Positions 1 to 8,193 of a stretch of DNA of 56,037 nucleotides are shown piece by piece (position 1 is the stretch's first letter; each line of letters starts with the position of its first letter). The notes beneath the pieces are model-generated. The model had not been told where the DNA came from, ran no database searches, and saw nothing but the letters and a program-made list of their open reading frames with translations. The DNA comes from Bacteroidia bacterium (lineage in GTDB: Bacteria; Bacteroidota; Bacteroidia; 2-12-FULL-35-15), in assembly GCA_016786925.1 (NCBI GenBank), contig JAEUTU010000116.1:1-56037 (forward strand), written 5' to 3'. The position numbers were made by a program, and so were the translations under genes.

Positions 1-665
1 TCTGTACCAAAGTTAACAGAAAGTGGTCCTTCAACAATCTCTATTCGTTCTACATTGTTCATGTTTATCTGGGACAGATCTATGTTGCCATTTAATCTCC
101 CTGTTAAAGGAACACCATCAACTAATATTTTAATATTCTGACCGGATATTCCTTGCAAATTCATACTACTCCCTAAAATATTATCCTGACTTAATCTTAT
201 ATTTAATTCATTTGACAAAACATCTTTTAAATTTTGTGCTGCCATGCTCTGTATTTTTTTATTGTCGATGATCTTTATTTTGTGCACAGCTTTTTCAGGT
301 GAATTGGGGGCATATTGTGCTGTAACGACCACTTCATTCAGGGCTGTTTTTTCAGTTTCAAGATAAATTTTTTTTCCCCCAATTCTATTGATGACTTCTG
401 TCTTTTTTTTAAATCCCAGATACCCTGCAGTAATTTCTATTTGGTCTGCGCTTGGCTCAAATTGACTTACATCGATAATGCCTAAAGTGTCTGTAATAAA
501 TATTTTTTCTATTCCTTGTTTGATGTCTTTACATCTGATATGTGCTGATGGAATTGACTGAAGATCCTCAGCGGAAACAATTTGAATTTTTTGAGAATAG
601 CTAATCATGACACTTCCACAAAAAAGCGCTATGATTATGCTGATCCTCTTTTTTTTCGAAAACAT
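1..665 (-). CDS. TonB-dependent receptor, N-terminal part (cut by window edge)
   Basis: This is the N-terminal 221 codons of an outer-membrane TonB-dependent receptor; the rest lies beyond base 1. The ATG at 665 is followed by a signal peptide (MFSKKKRISIIIALFCGSV.., ending near SYSQ), then a carboxypeptidase-regulatory-like beta domain (about residues 28-105) typical of Bacteroidota receptors. The plug domain follows, recognisable by NEVVVTAQ, the VLSNELNIRL segment, ILVDGVPLTG and NNVERIEIVEGP. One base separates it from the stop of the PepSY-type gene upstream, so it is the last visible gene of the operon starting at 3458. Neighbours suggest haem or another metallo-tetrapyrrole as substrate (inference). 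The family call is secure; the substrate is not. Confidence 0.92.
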   Translation of the reverse strand, partial: MFSKKKRISIIIALFCGSVMISYSQKIQIVSAEDLQSIPSAHIRCKDIKQGIEKIFITDTLGIIDVSQFEPSADQIEITAGYLGFKKKTEVINRIGGKKIYLETEKTALNEVVVTAQYAPNSPEKAVHKIKIIDNKKIQSMAAQNLKDVLSNELNIRLSQDNILGSSMNLQGISGQNIKILVDGVPLTGRLNGNIDLSQINMNNVERIEIVEGPLSVNFGT

Positions 666-666
666 A

Positions 667-1239
667 TTATTGAAATGCTTGTATGATAATTGCAATTATT
701 GGAGGGAGAAACCCTGCTGCGATCAACCATTTTCCTCTGCCTGTTATTCCGTATTTCCCTTTTAAGATGAACAATCCTGAAATTGTTATTACAATCAGCA
801 ATACTGCAAAGATATCGGAGGCCCATTTCCATCCTTTTAAACTGTTCCTATGAATGACATTAGTTTGATAAAAAAATGGTCTCTTGGAAACTTGTTCATA
901 TATAGCTTTGTTTTTGTCCAGATAAACATGAAGAGACGCATTGTTATAATATATTTTTACTTGATCATGTGTTGGGAAGTCAAACACTTTGTAATCCTCT
1001 TCTTGTACTAATTTCCCTAATTTTTTTATCACAGAATCAGAAATTTGGCTTTTGCTATATTTTTCAGGAATCGATACCTCTTTTTTTGTTAATATAAAAT
1101 CGGCATTCCAATCATCAACATGATTCAATGCAATTCCTGAAATACAGTAGATCAATATTAATGTCGAAAAAAAATAACCCAAATCGCGATGAGTGGCAAC
1201 ATTTAGTCTTCTAATTTTTTTAATATTCCAATTTAGCAT
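667..1239 (-). CDS. PepSY-associated transmembrane protein
   Basis: A 190-residue inner-membrane protein. It has one membrane segment near the N-terminus (YFFSTLILIYCISGIALNH), a roughly 90-residue extracytoplasmic part, and two more hydrophobic segments at the C-terminus (FAVLLIVITISGLFIL and WLIAAGFLPPIIAIII). The arrangement, with an HR-containing first helix and HRNSLKGWKW before the second, matches PepSY-associated TM proteins found beside siderophore and haem receptors in Bacteroidota. The exact function is unknown; members are thought to help reduce or handle iron at the membrane. It lies 8 bases after the chelatase gene and 1 base before the receptor gene, so all are probably translated from one mRNA. 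Confidence 0.8.
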   Translation of the reverse strand: MLNWNIKKIRRLNVATHRDLGYFFSTLILIYCISGIALNHVDDWNADFILTKKEVSIPEKYSKSQISDSVIKKLGKLVQEEDYKVFDFPTHDQVKIYYNNASLHVYLDKNKAIYEQVSKRPFFYQTNVIHRNSLKGWKWASDIFAVLLIVITISGLFILKGKYGITGRGKWLIAAGFLPPIIAIIIQAFQ

Positions 1240-1247
1240 AACACAAT

Positions 1248-2186
1248 TTATCTGTTTCCTGTTTTTGCGGCATATTGAGCACTGATATCAATTACCCATT
1301 TTTCGACATTAGGATCAGGTAGGATTGCATCGGGTTTATAAACAACTTTGTTTTTATTATCTTTTACCTTTTCAATACCTCCTCCAATAATCTTTATTTG
1401 AAAATTTTCATCGTGAGCTACTAATACTGGAATAACTATTGCTTTGTTTTTTTTCTTTAAAATAGTGTTGATAGCTTCAGTGGTTTTTTCTGAATCGTAA
1501 TGTACAATATGTCCGCACCAACCATATGAGTGTTCTGAAATACCGACTTCTTGCTTCACTGATTCTGCAACTTTATCAAATAACTCCCCCCATTCTTTGT
1601 CATATGTTTCATCACCATACCCAATTAGCACTAGGCCTTCATTAGCAGGATCTTTTGATAATTCTTTCGTTCTTCTTAAAATGTTTTTTTTAAGTATGTC
1701 CGTAAAATCTAAGTTAGGGGTGATATGTGTTCTAGCTTTCGGTTTGTAACATTCAATTTTTTCTACTTTAAGCATTTCTTTTGATTGCGGATCTTCTTTT
1801 TGCCCAATGATGGTGGGAATATCATCAAAAGTGTGAGGGCTAACTGTTAAGAAAACCGGGACAATGATAATATCGGTGAATCCTTCTGCATCAAATTCCT
1901 TGAGTCGAGTAGCAATTGAAGGTTCGGTATATTCCATATGAGCAGTTTTTGTGCCTTTTACTTTTCCATCTGAAAGTATCTGTTCCCTTACTTTTTCTTC
2001 CAGGTTCATTAATGCTTTTCTCCATGTTTCTGACCTAGATCCGTGATTAACTAGTAAAACGCCAATTTTTTGCTGTTCACCATCCTTTTTCTCTTCTTTT
2101 TTTACATCATCACAGGAATAAAAGATTGTTCCACAAATTATAGATAGGATGTAAAATAATTTAGATATTCCTTTGTTTGTTTTCAT
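1248..2186 (-). CDS. Exported CbiX/CbiK-like chelatase lipoprotein
   Basis: A 312-residue protein of the sirohydrochlorin chelatase (CbiX/CbiK) fold with a lipoprotein-type signal peptide: hydrophobic residues 9-24, probable lipidated Cys25, then DDVKKEEKKD. The catalytic-type histidine is His48 in LLVNHGSRSE. Further family motifs are SPHTFDDIP, VLIGYGDE, YGWCGH and, near residue 259, PVLVAHDENF. Cytoplasmic members insert cobalt, nickel or iron into sirohydrochlorin, but an exported lipidated copy cannot serve cytoplasmic cobalamin or sirohaem synthesis. It lies 24 bases after an HmuY-like gene and 8 bases before the PepSY gene. A role in removing or exchanging metal in imported haem or related tetrapyrroles is the best guess (inference). 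Confidence 0.85.
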   Translation of the reverse strand: MKTNKGISKLFYILSIICGTIFYSCDDVKKEEKKDGEQQKIGVLLVNHGSRSETWRKALMNLEEKVREQILSDGKVKGTKTAHMEYTEPSIATRLKEFDAEGFTDIIIVPVFLTVSPHTFDDIPTIIGQKEDPQSKEMLKVEKIECYKPKARTHITPNLDFTDILKKNILRRTKELSKDPANEGLVLIGYGDETYDKEWGELFDKVAESVKQEVGISEHSYGWCGHIVHYDSEKTTEAINTILKKKNKAIVIPVLVAHDENFQIKIIGGGIEKVKDNKNKVVYKPDAILPDPNVEKWVIDISAQYAAKTGNR

Positions 2187-2210
2187 AGTTTAGTTTTGTC
2201 AATGTTGCTT

Positions 2211-3458
2211 TTATTTTATTATTAATTTTTGTTGAATTTTTTCTTGTCCATTATACATACATACAATGTATACTCCGGCTTCCATTTCATGGGTGCTGAT
2301 CTCCAGATTGTTTATTCCTTCAGTATTATTTAGCTGTTTGGAGTAGATAATTTTCCCCAATAGATCATATATTATGAAATTTGATGTTGATGAACCGTTT
2401 ATTATATCAAAAAGGATGTTAAATTTTTCACCTGTAGCAGGATTTGGATATATGGTAAGTGATGCAGCATATTTAGTGGTAACATCTTCAATGCTTACTG
2501 TACTTAATTTTTCTTTTTTAAAGATATAATTGCCATTGCCACTTCCTCCAAATCCTGTAAATACTAATTTCCAAAGGTCACCGGGTTTACTTTTTACAAA
2601 GTATACTAATGAGTCGCTTATTTCCCATACACCAGTGAATACCTTCCAGTCGTAGCCAATTTCATTGATTGGTGTATTTAAAGAATGTGCTTGCCAATTA
2701 GTATAAGTGTTTACATCTGGAACATTATTTACTTGTGCAGTTTTTACCCCTTTATTTGATAAAACTCCTGCAACGGTATATGGTGATGGTATAAAGGCTG
2801 TGTATTGTGTAAATATCAGATCCCAATTTGCAGCAAGGGGTTCTCTATCTAATGCAGAATTTGTTTGTAGGGAGTAGTACGCAAAGTTTTTACCATTGTA
2901 CGCAGCTCTAACTATGCTTACATTTTGTTGATTTGTTCCATTTAAGTCTGCATATTTAAAATTGTATGCTCCACCTGATATATCTTGAATCCATAGTTTT
3001 TTGTAACTACCATTTGCCAGTTTAATTACGAATAGAGAATCTCCTGTTATTATATGTGTAACGGGATTGTAAATTCCCCAGCCTACATCATTTGGATTTG
3101 TTGGAACTGCATTTTTGTCAAAAGCCCCTAATGTCCATGAAGTGTCTGAATTATATTGCGGTGCCCATGTGTAAAGTCCTGTTGTATCGAATGTGCTCCA
3201 TCCTGCAGTATCGCTTGTTGGGTAAGTCCATAACATGGTTCCAATAATAGAATTTATATGGATGGAGGTTCCATAACCTGAAACCTCAAAAGCGATATCC
3301 CAATTATTTTTTGGAGCAGATCCTTGTTCATCATTATCTAAACTGTACCATTTTTGGTTCGTATATCCTGCACCAATGGATACTGTATCTGTTATTGATT
3401 GAGCATTACTTGTTACAATTGCTAATAAGCAACAAGTAGATAATATAAGTTTTTTCAT
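2211..3458 (-). CDS. HmuY-like haem-binding protein with T9SS sorting domain
   Basis: A 415-residue secreted protein. It has a signal peptide (MKKLILSTCCLLAIVTSNAQ) and two halves resembling the HmuY hemophore fold: NWDIAFEVSGYGTSI, LFVIKLANGSYKKLWIQD and ANWDLIFTQY are the recognisable pieces. The C-terminal part carries a type IX sorting domain (LTIYPNPATGE.. near residue 337, ending in QQKLIIK), so it is predicted to be exported to the cell surface. HmuY proteins bind haem and pass it to a TonB receptor. This is the first gene of the operon and has its own promoter at 3495-3525. The HmuY assignment rests on motif spacing, not a search; haem ligands were not identified. Confidence 0.78.
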   Translation of the reverse strand: MKKLILSTCCLLAIVTSNAQSITDTVSIGAGYTNQKWYSLDNDEQGSAPKNNWDIAFEVSGYGTSIHINSIIGTMLWTYPTSDTAGWSTFDTTGLYTWAPQYNSDTSWTLGAFDKNAVPTNPNDVGWGIYNPVTHIITGDSLFVIKLANGSYKKLWIQDISGGAYNFKYADLNGTNQQNVSIVRAAYNGKNFAYYSLQTNSALDREPLAANWDLIFTQYTAFIPSPYTVAGVLSNKGVKTAQVNNVPDVNTYTNWQAHSLNTPINEIGYDWKVFTGVWEISDSLVYFVKSKPGDLWKLVFTGFGGSGNGNYIFKKEKLSTVSIEDVTTKYAASLTIYPNPATGEKFNILFDIINGSSTSNFIIYDLLGKIIYSKQLNNTEGINNLEISTHEMEAGVYIVCMYNGQEKIQQKLIIK

Positions 3459-3494
3459 GTTATTTGTTGTTTAGATTAATTCTTATTTGCGGTG

Positions 3495-3525
3495 CAAAGA
3501 TTCTGTTTAATCTTTTGTAAGACAA
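3495..3525 (-). promoter_or_regulatory. Promoter with overlapping inverted repeat upstream of the haem operon
   Basis: On the minus strand, TTG (3525-3523) lies 20 bases before AATCTTTG (3502-3495), one mismatch from the Bacteroidota -7 box TAnnTTTG. It would give a 5' leader of about 30 bases before the HmuY-like ATG at 3458. A 7-bp inverted repeat, AAAGATT (3496-3502), 6 bases, AATCTTT (3509-3515), covers the -7 box and spacer, which is where a repressor would bind. Which regulator binds is unknown. Confidence 0.5.
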
Positions 3526-3606
3526 TACCTATAGAAGGGCAATTTGTGTTATAGCTTTTTTAGGCTATGCTACCGTTTTTACGGTATGCTTTTGAGAGTA
3601 TTGTTT

Positions 3607-4272
3607 TTATGTGCGGGATGCAATTCCATTTTCTATTGCATAGATGATGGCTTCGGACGCCTTTTTAAATCCTAGTTTTTTGAAAATGTTTTTTCGGTGC
3701 GTATTAATCGTGTGTATACTTGATCCTAATCTGTTTGCTATTCGTTGGTTGGTATTTCCTTGGGCGATTAATTTTAATATTTCCGTTTCTTTTTCTGTAA
3801 GTAAAGTGGTTCTATTGTTCACTTTTTTTGTCTCTTTAGAAAATTTATTATCAATAAAAGCATCAATTACTTTACCACACAAGAATCTTTTATTTTCTAA
3901 AGTAGCTTTTACAGCTTTTTTTAATTCTATATCATCTGCCGTTCTAAGTATATAATTCTTTACTCCATAATCAAGAACTTTTATCATTTCCTCTTTGTTG
4001 TCAGAGTTTGAGATGATCAGTATTTTGGCGATCTTGTTTGATGCATATATTGTTTTTAACTTATCAATCGTAAATCCTTCTAAATTGCTATAATCTACAA
4101 TTATAAATGGCTTTTTTAACTCTTTCGATTTTTTAATCAATGTTTGTCCGTTTGATACTTCATAAAAATTTCCACCACTTATTTCTTGTGAAAGGACTTG
4201 AATGATCCCTTTTCTCGTAAAAGGTTCATTGTCAGCTATAATAAATGATATTTCGGATATTTCAGAAGACAT
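3607..4272 (-). CDS. LuxR/NarL-family response regulator
   Basis: A 221-residue protein with an N-terminal receiver domain (about 7-125) and a C-terminal LuxR-type helix-turn-helix (about 155-215: LTEKETEILKLIAQGNTNQRIA, then HTINTHRKNIFKKLG). The receiver keeps the acidic pocket (ADNE) and a phospho-acceptor-like Asp in IIVDYSN, with Ser in LIISNSD. The usually invariant Lys after beta-5 is Arg (NYILRT), so phosphorylation control may be altered. No histidine kinase gene is adjacent. It lies 148 bases upstream of the HmuY-like gene on the same strand, so it could regulate that operon, but no direct evidence shows this. Confidence 0.88.
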   Translation of the reverse strand: MSSEISEISFIIADNEPFTRKGIIQVLSQEISGGNFYEVSNGQTLIKKSKELKKPFIIVDYSNLEGFTIDKLKTIYASNKIAKILIISNSDNKEEMIKVLDYGVKNYILRTADDIELKKAVKATLENKRFLCGKVIDAFIDNKFSKETKKVNNRTTLLTEKETEILKLIAQGNTNQRIANRLGSSIHTINTHRKNIFKKLGFKKASEAIIYAIENGIASRT

Positions 4273-4295
4273 TTTTTGTTTAAAATTATTCTTAA

Positions 4296-4325
4296 CAAAA
4301 ATACTTGCCTTTAAATATTGTTCAA
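4296..4325 (-). promoter_or_regulatory. Bacteroidota-type promoter of the response regulator gene
   Basis: On the minus strand, TTG at 4325-4323 and TATTTTTG at 4303-4296 are separated by 19 bases, fitting the Bacteroidota consensus (-33 TTTG/TTG, 19-21 bases, -7 TAnnTTTG). The ATG at 4272 follows about 23 bases after the -7 box. Confidence 0.55.
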
Positions 4326-4384
4326 TACCCAGAAAGTGGTAAAATGTATCGCCTTATTGTGTTAGTAATATTGTATTTGAGTTT

Positions 4385-5380
4385 CTATTTTTCAAATTCC
4401 ATAACGAATCTAAAGCCCCTTTGTGCTGATGCTGAGTTTAGCGTATCATAGTTTTCGTAAACATTATTCATTAAATAAAATCCCGGATCGCGCCAGCTGC
4501 CACCATGTGTTTTCCCTTTTTCTCTCATGAATTCTTCTACATTCCCGGCCATGTTATAAAGTCCGTAACCATTTGGCTGGAATGACATGACCGGCATGGT
4601 CACATCACCTGTATGGTCTTTGATTTTCGAATAACTGCTTGAATAGAATCCACCATGTATTCCCCCTGATCTGTAGATCTGTGTCTTTTCAAATTGACCC
4701 GAGAAATTTTTTTGATAAACAGAATCTCTCCAGATTGAAGCTTGGTCAACATATAAAAAATTGGCCAAAAGTTCACCTTTTGAATTTTGCATGTCAACTC
4801 CATTCCAAGGGAATGGAGCCCTATCCAATTTCCCTTTTGCTGCAAACACCCATTGTTCGCTTGTTGGGAGTTTAAATGTTACCTTCTTGAATTTGCTTTT
4901 GGCTTCATTTCTGTATTTTTTAGTTAACCAGTTGCAATATGCTTGCGCTTGTTCATAGCTAACTCCCACTACAGGATAATTGCCATAAGCAGGGTGACGG
5001 AGATAATATTCTACATAAGGTTCATTATAAGCATATTTTTCTCGCCATACCAGCGTGTCGGGCAACATTGATTTGTAGAGGTTGGTGTCAATCTTATATA
5101 ATTCCTTTAAAAATTCTACATATTGTCCATTACTTACTTCAAATTTACTAATGTAAAATGACTCTACTGTGACTGTCCGTGAAGGAAATTCATAGGTAAC
5201 TTTATAGGGAAGATCTTCATCGGATGGACCTATGTTGAATGAGCCTTTGGGAATATAAGCAAGTGAACTTTCAAATGCCTTTAATGTAAATCCTTTATAG
5301 GTTTCATATTTGTCCTTAAATGATGTTATTCCTAGGTACACTAATGTACATATGGAAAGAATGAGTATAGCCTTTTTCAT
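4385..5380 (-). CDS. Sulfatase-modifying-factor (SUMF1/FGE)-like protein, GldK-related
   Basis: A 331-residue exported protein with an N-terminal signal or anchor (MKKAILILSICTLVYLGITS) and one formylglycine-generating-enzyme fold domain spanning nearly the whole mature part. Motifs are YIPKGSFNIGPSDED, YISKFEVSNGQYVEF, PVVGVSYEQAQAYCNWL, KLPTSEQWVFAA, GLYNMAGNVEEF and THGGSWRDPGFY. The paired active-site cysteines of true FGE enzymes are absent, as in GldK/GldJ-type members of Bacteroidota, where the fold is structural. A link to the T9SS or gliding apparatus is plausible but unproven, because no gld/por genes are adjacent. It stands alone, 80 bases downstream of the U32 gene. Confidence 0.82.
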   Translation of the reverse strand: MKKAILILSICTLVYLGITSFKDKYETYKGFTLKAFESSLAYIPKGSFNIGPSDEDLPYKVTYEFPSRTVTVESFYISKFEVSNGQYVEFLKELYKIDTNLYKSMLPDTLVWREKYAYNEPYVEYYLRHPAYGNYPVVGVSYEQAQAYCNWLTKKYRNEAKSKFKKVTFKLPTSEQWVFAAKGKLDRAPFPWNGVDMQNSKGELLANFLYVDQASIWRDSVYQKNFSGQFEKTQIYRSGGIHGGFYSSSYSKIKDHTGDVTMPVMSFQPNGYGLYNMAGNVEEFMREKGKTHGGSWRDPGFYLMNNVYENYDTLNSASAQRGFRFVMEFEK

Positions 5381-5460
5381 AAAAGTATAACGGGGTGATA
5401 CTCAAAAGATACATTTTGGGTTGAAAAAAATAAAAATGATAAAACAAAGATAGGATCAGG

Positions 5461-7323
5461 TTAATCCTCTTCTTCAAATTCCAGCTCGGCATCTTTCTCC
5501 CAGATCTCCATTTCACAAGGCTTACAATTGAATTTTAGTTTGTATTCATTCTCACCATGTTTCAAGACCAATGGTTCTACCACTTTTTCGCCCATGGTTT
5601 CTCTTTGGTATCTGGCACATTTGCCAAGTTCGTATTTAACGCAGTATTTGGTGGTCATTACTCGCGATTTTCCCGGATCCCATTGCAACTCAAATGCTTT
5701 CTCAATTTCAGTAACGCCATGGCGTTTGTAAAAATCGCGTGCCTTCTGATTAGCCACATTGTAGGTGAAATCTAATTTGGAAACAGGGTAGGGATGATCT
5801 GTTTTTGTGATCTGAAATTCATCACGGTGATATTCTCTAATTCTAGTATCGATCAATTGTTCAAGTGTAGCTCTACGGATCTCATTTATTTTGGAGATCG
5901 GTAAAAACCAATTTCCGGAAAATTGGATGTCGATCTCATCAACGATGAATGGTGTGTTTCCCGTTTTGGATAGATTTTTTTTGATGTTACTTTCAAGGTT
6001 ACTCTCTGTTTTTGCTACTTCTTTTTCGGATTTAATTGCCACTTTACTTTCGTGTCCATCTTCATCTATTGCTTTTAATTCAAAGCCATCTTTCGTTTCG
6101 GAGAAAATAAGTTTGACGCTGATCTTACGGATAGCGCTATCTTCACGTTCAACGAGTTTATTAAAGGTGGAATCTGAGTTTCTGAAAATGAGTGTGCCCG
6201 GTTTCACTGGTTTAAAACCATTTGGGAACACAACATTATTTTCAATGGTATTTATTTGCATGCCATCCGCCAAACCTTCTTCATTGATAAAATAAAGTCC
6301 ATCACCATTGTTTAGTTTTTCTGAATTTTCGATGATATAGCCATTGTTTTTGATCTCTATCAATTTACCGATCAATTGTCCTTGTGATTTAGGACTTTCC
6401 CATGAGCCGATCTTTTCGGTACGTTTATTTACAAAGTAATTGGTGTATCCTCTGTTGAAGCTACGGTCCATCTCCGCTTCAAAATTGTAGAAGGTTTTTC
6501 CGGAGGACGCTTTTTGATACTTATCGTTATTTTCTAAAAAGGCATCCAGTTTTTTTCTTAAAAAAGAGGTGTTGTTCTTCACATATACAATGTCTTTTAA
6601 TCGACCTTCTATTTTAAAAGAGGTAATACCGGCCTCAATTAAATTAGGCAATTGATCACTGAGATCGAGGTCTTTTATAGAAAGCAAATGACTATTTGAG
6701 ATTAACGTTTTTCCTGTACCATCAACCAGGTTGTAAGGTAGACGACAGTTTTGAGCGCAAGAACCTCTGTTAGCACTTCGTTCTCCATTGGCAACACTCA
6801 TATAGCAATTTCCGCTAAATGAAACACAGAGTGCTCCGGAAACGAAAAATTCCAACTCCACATCTGTGGCATTGCTGATATCTCTTATTTGGTCTAAATT
6901 CAATTCTCTGGCTAATACCACACGTTTTATTCCTGCATCTTTCAAGAATTTCACATGTTGCGGATCTCTATTGTTAGCTTGTGTACTAGCATGTATCACA
7001 ATTGGAGGAAGATCCATTTCCATTATGGCCATATCTTGAACAATTAATGCATCTACTCCAATGTCATATAATTCATAGATCAATTTTTTACAATCCGCTA
7101 ATTCATCATCATATAATATAGTATTGATAACAACAAATACTTGAGCTTTAAAAAGGTGGGCGTATTTTACTAATTCGGCAATATCTTCAACAGAGTTTGT
7201 TGCATTTGAACGGGCACCGAATTGTGGCGCTCCAATATATACAGCATCGGCACCAGCATTGATGGCAGCCATGCCCTGTATTAGATTTTTAGCCGGTGAA
7301 AGAATTTCAATTTTCTTTTTCAT
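5461..7323 (-). CDS. U32-family protein (RlhA-like, 23S rRNA hydroxylation family)
   Basis: A 620-residue cytoplasmic protein of the U32 'collagenase-like' family. The N-terminal TIM-barrel part starts ILSPAKN..GADAVYIG and contains VIHASTQANN. Cysteines in GALCVSFSGNC and GSCAQNC are the Fe-S-binding set used by RlhA/TrhP-type RNA hydroxylation enzymes. The long C-terminal region ends with a cysteine-rich tail (TKYCVKYELGKC and FNCKPCEMEIW). The length is near that of E. coli RlhA (about 650) and longer than TrhP. The family is certain; the RNA substrate is inferred from length and domain content. It is separated from tRNA-Arg by 43 bases. Confidence 0.88.
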   Translation of the reverse strand: MKKKIEILSPAKNLIQGMAAINAGADAVYIGAPQFGARSNATNSVEDIAELVKYAHLFKAQVFVVINTILYDDELADCKKLIYELYDIGVDALIVQDMAIMEMDLPPIVIHASTQANNRDPQHVKFLKDAGIKRVVLARELNLDQIRDISNATDVELEFFVSGALCVSFSGNCYMSVANGERSANRGSCAQNCRLPYNLVDGTGKTLISNSHLLSIKDLDLSDQLPNLIEAGITSFKIEGRLKDIVYVKNNTSFLRKKLDAFLENNDKYQKASSGKTFYNFEAEMDRSFNRGYTNYFVNKRTEKIGSWESPKSQGQLIGKLIEIKNNGYIIENSEKLNNGDGLYFINEEGLADGMQINTIENNVVFPNGFKPVKPGTLIFRNSDSTFNKLVEREDSAIRKISVKLIFSETKDGFELKAIDEDGHESKVAIKSEKEVAKTESNLESNIKKNLSKTGNTPFIVDEIDIQFSGNWFLPISKINEIRRATLEQLIDTRIREYHRDEFQITKTDHPYPVSKLDFTYNVANQKARDFYKRHGVTEIEKAFELQWDPGKSRVMTTKYCVKYELGKCARYQRETMGEKVVEPLVLKHGENEYKLKFNCKPCEMEIWEKDAELEFEEED

Positions 7324-7366
7324 GTCAAGTATTCGTTCTGTTTTTATTAATGATACTGTTTAGTAG

Positions 7367-7438
7367 TGGCTCCGACAGGAATCGAACCTGTATCAAAAGT
7401 TTAGGAAACTTCTATTCTATCCATTGAACTACGGTGCC
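7367..7438 (-). tRNA. tRNA-Arg (anticodon CCU)
   Basis: The minus strand folds into a complete cloverleaf of 72 nt. The acceptor 5' strand GGCACCG pairs with CGGAGCC except for an A-A mismatch at the fourth pair (7435 and 7371). The D-stem is GTTC/GAAT, the anticodon stem GAAGT/ACTTT with loop TTCCTAA (anticodon CCT), and the T-arm ACAGG TTCGATT CCTGT. CCA is not encoded. It reads AGG codons. Confidence 0.93.
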
Positions 7439-7443
7439 AATTA

Positions 7444-8193
7444 TTAGTTGAATTTTTTCAGCTCAACTATATTCCCATCGAACACTGCATAGGTATTGTA
7501 ATTGACCCATTCTCCCAAATTGATATACTTGCTGTTTTCTGCTAGTTTAATGTCTAATGGTAAATGTCTGTGACCAAAAATGAAATAGTCAAAATGTTTT
7601 GTTTTTAATACTTCTTTTGCAAAAACAACCAGCCATTCATTCTCTTCTCCTGTAAATTTTTCATCTTCAGGCCCATTGCTCAGACGACTTTTGCGCGACC
7701 AATAATTGGCCATTCCAATTCCGAAGTTAGGGTGTATACGTGCAAAAAGCCACTGACAAAATTTATTGGAGAAAATTTTCTTAATGAATTTGTATCCTTT
7801 ATCACCAGGCCCTAAGCCATCACCATGACCAAGGAAAAATTTCTTTCCATTGAATTCTTTTTCAATTGGATCTTTGTAAATAGTCACACCTATTTCGCGA
7901 GGTAAGTAATCAAACATCCACATGTCATGATTTCCTGTAAAAAAAGTAACAGGAATGCCTGAGTCGGTTATTTCTGCAATTTTGCCAAGCAGTCGCACAA
8001 ATCCTTTTGGAGCAGCATATTTGTATTCAAACCAGAAGTCGAACATGTCGCCCATCAAGTAGATCTCAGCTGCATCGTGTTTGATCTCATCCAACCATTT
8101 GACAATACGCTTTTCACGAGCTAAACTTTTTTCGAAGCTAGGAACACCTAAATGAAAATCGGATGCAAAATATATTTTTTTACCTGCTTGCAC
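7444..8193 (-). CDS. lpxH: UDP-2,3-diacylglucosamine diphosphatase (LpxH-like)
   Basis: A 249-residue calcineurin-type phosphoesterase that cleaves UDP-2,3-diacylglucosamine to lipid X in lipid A synthesis. Metal-binding motifs appear in the right order: SDFHLG (Asp12, His14), MGDMFDFWFEY, TGNHDMW, GHGDGLGP and FGHRHLP. The FDFWFEY signature after the GD motif is typical of LpxH rather than generic phosphoesterases. It is directly adjacent to the M1 peptidase stop codon (no intervening base), so it is co-transcribed, and it ends 5 bases before tRNA-Arg. Confidence 0.92.
   Translation of the reverse strand: MQAGKKIYFASDFHLGVPSFEKSLAREKRIVKWLDEIKHDAAEIYLMGDMFDFWFEYKYAAPKGFVRLLGKIAEITDSGIPVTFFTGNHDMWMFDYLPREIGVTIYKDPIEKEFNGKKFFLGHGDGLGPGDKGYKFIKKIFSNKFCQWLFARIHPNFGIGMANYWSRKSRLSNGPEDEKFTGEENEWLVVFAKEVLKTKHFDYFIFGHRHLPLDIKLAENSKYINLGEWVNYNTYAVFDGNIVELKKFN

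Noticed and set aside
635-832. Small minus-strand frame across the PepSY and receptor junction
   Set aside because: It is another frame of the two genes, whose tight stop/start spacing fits the operon.
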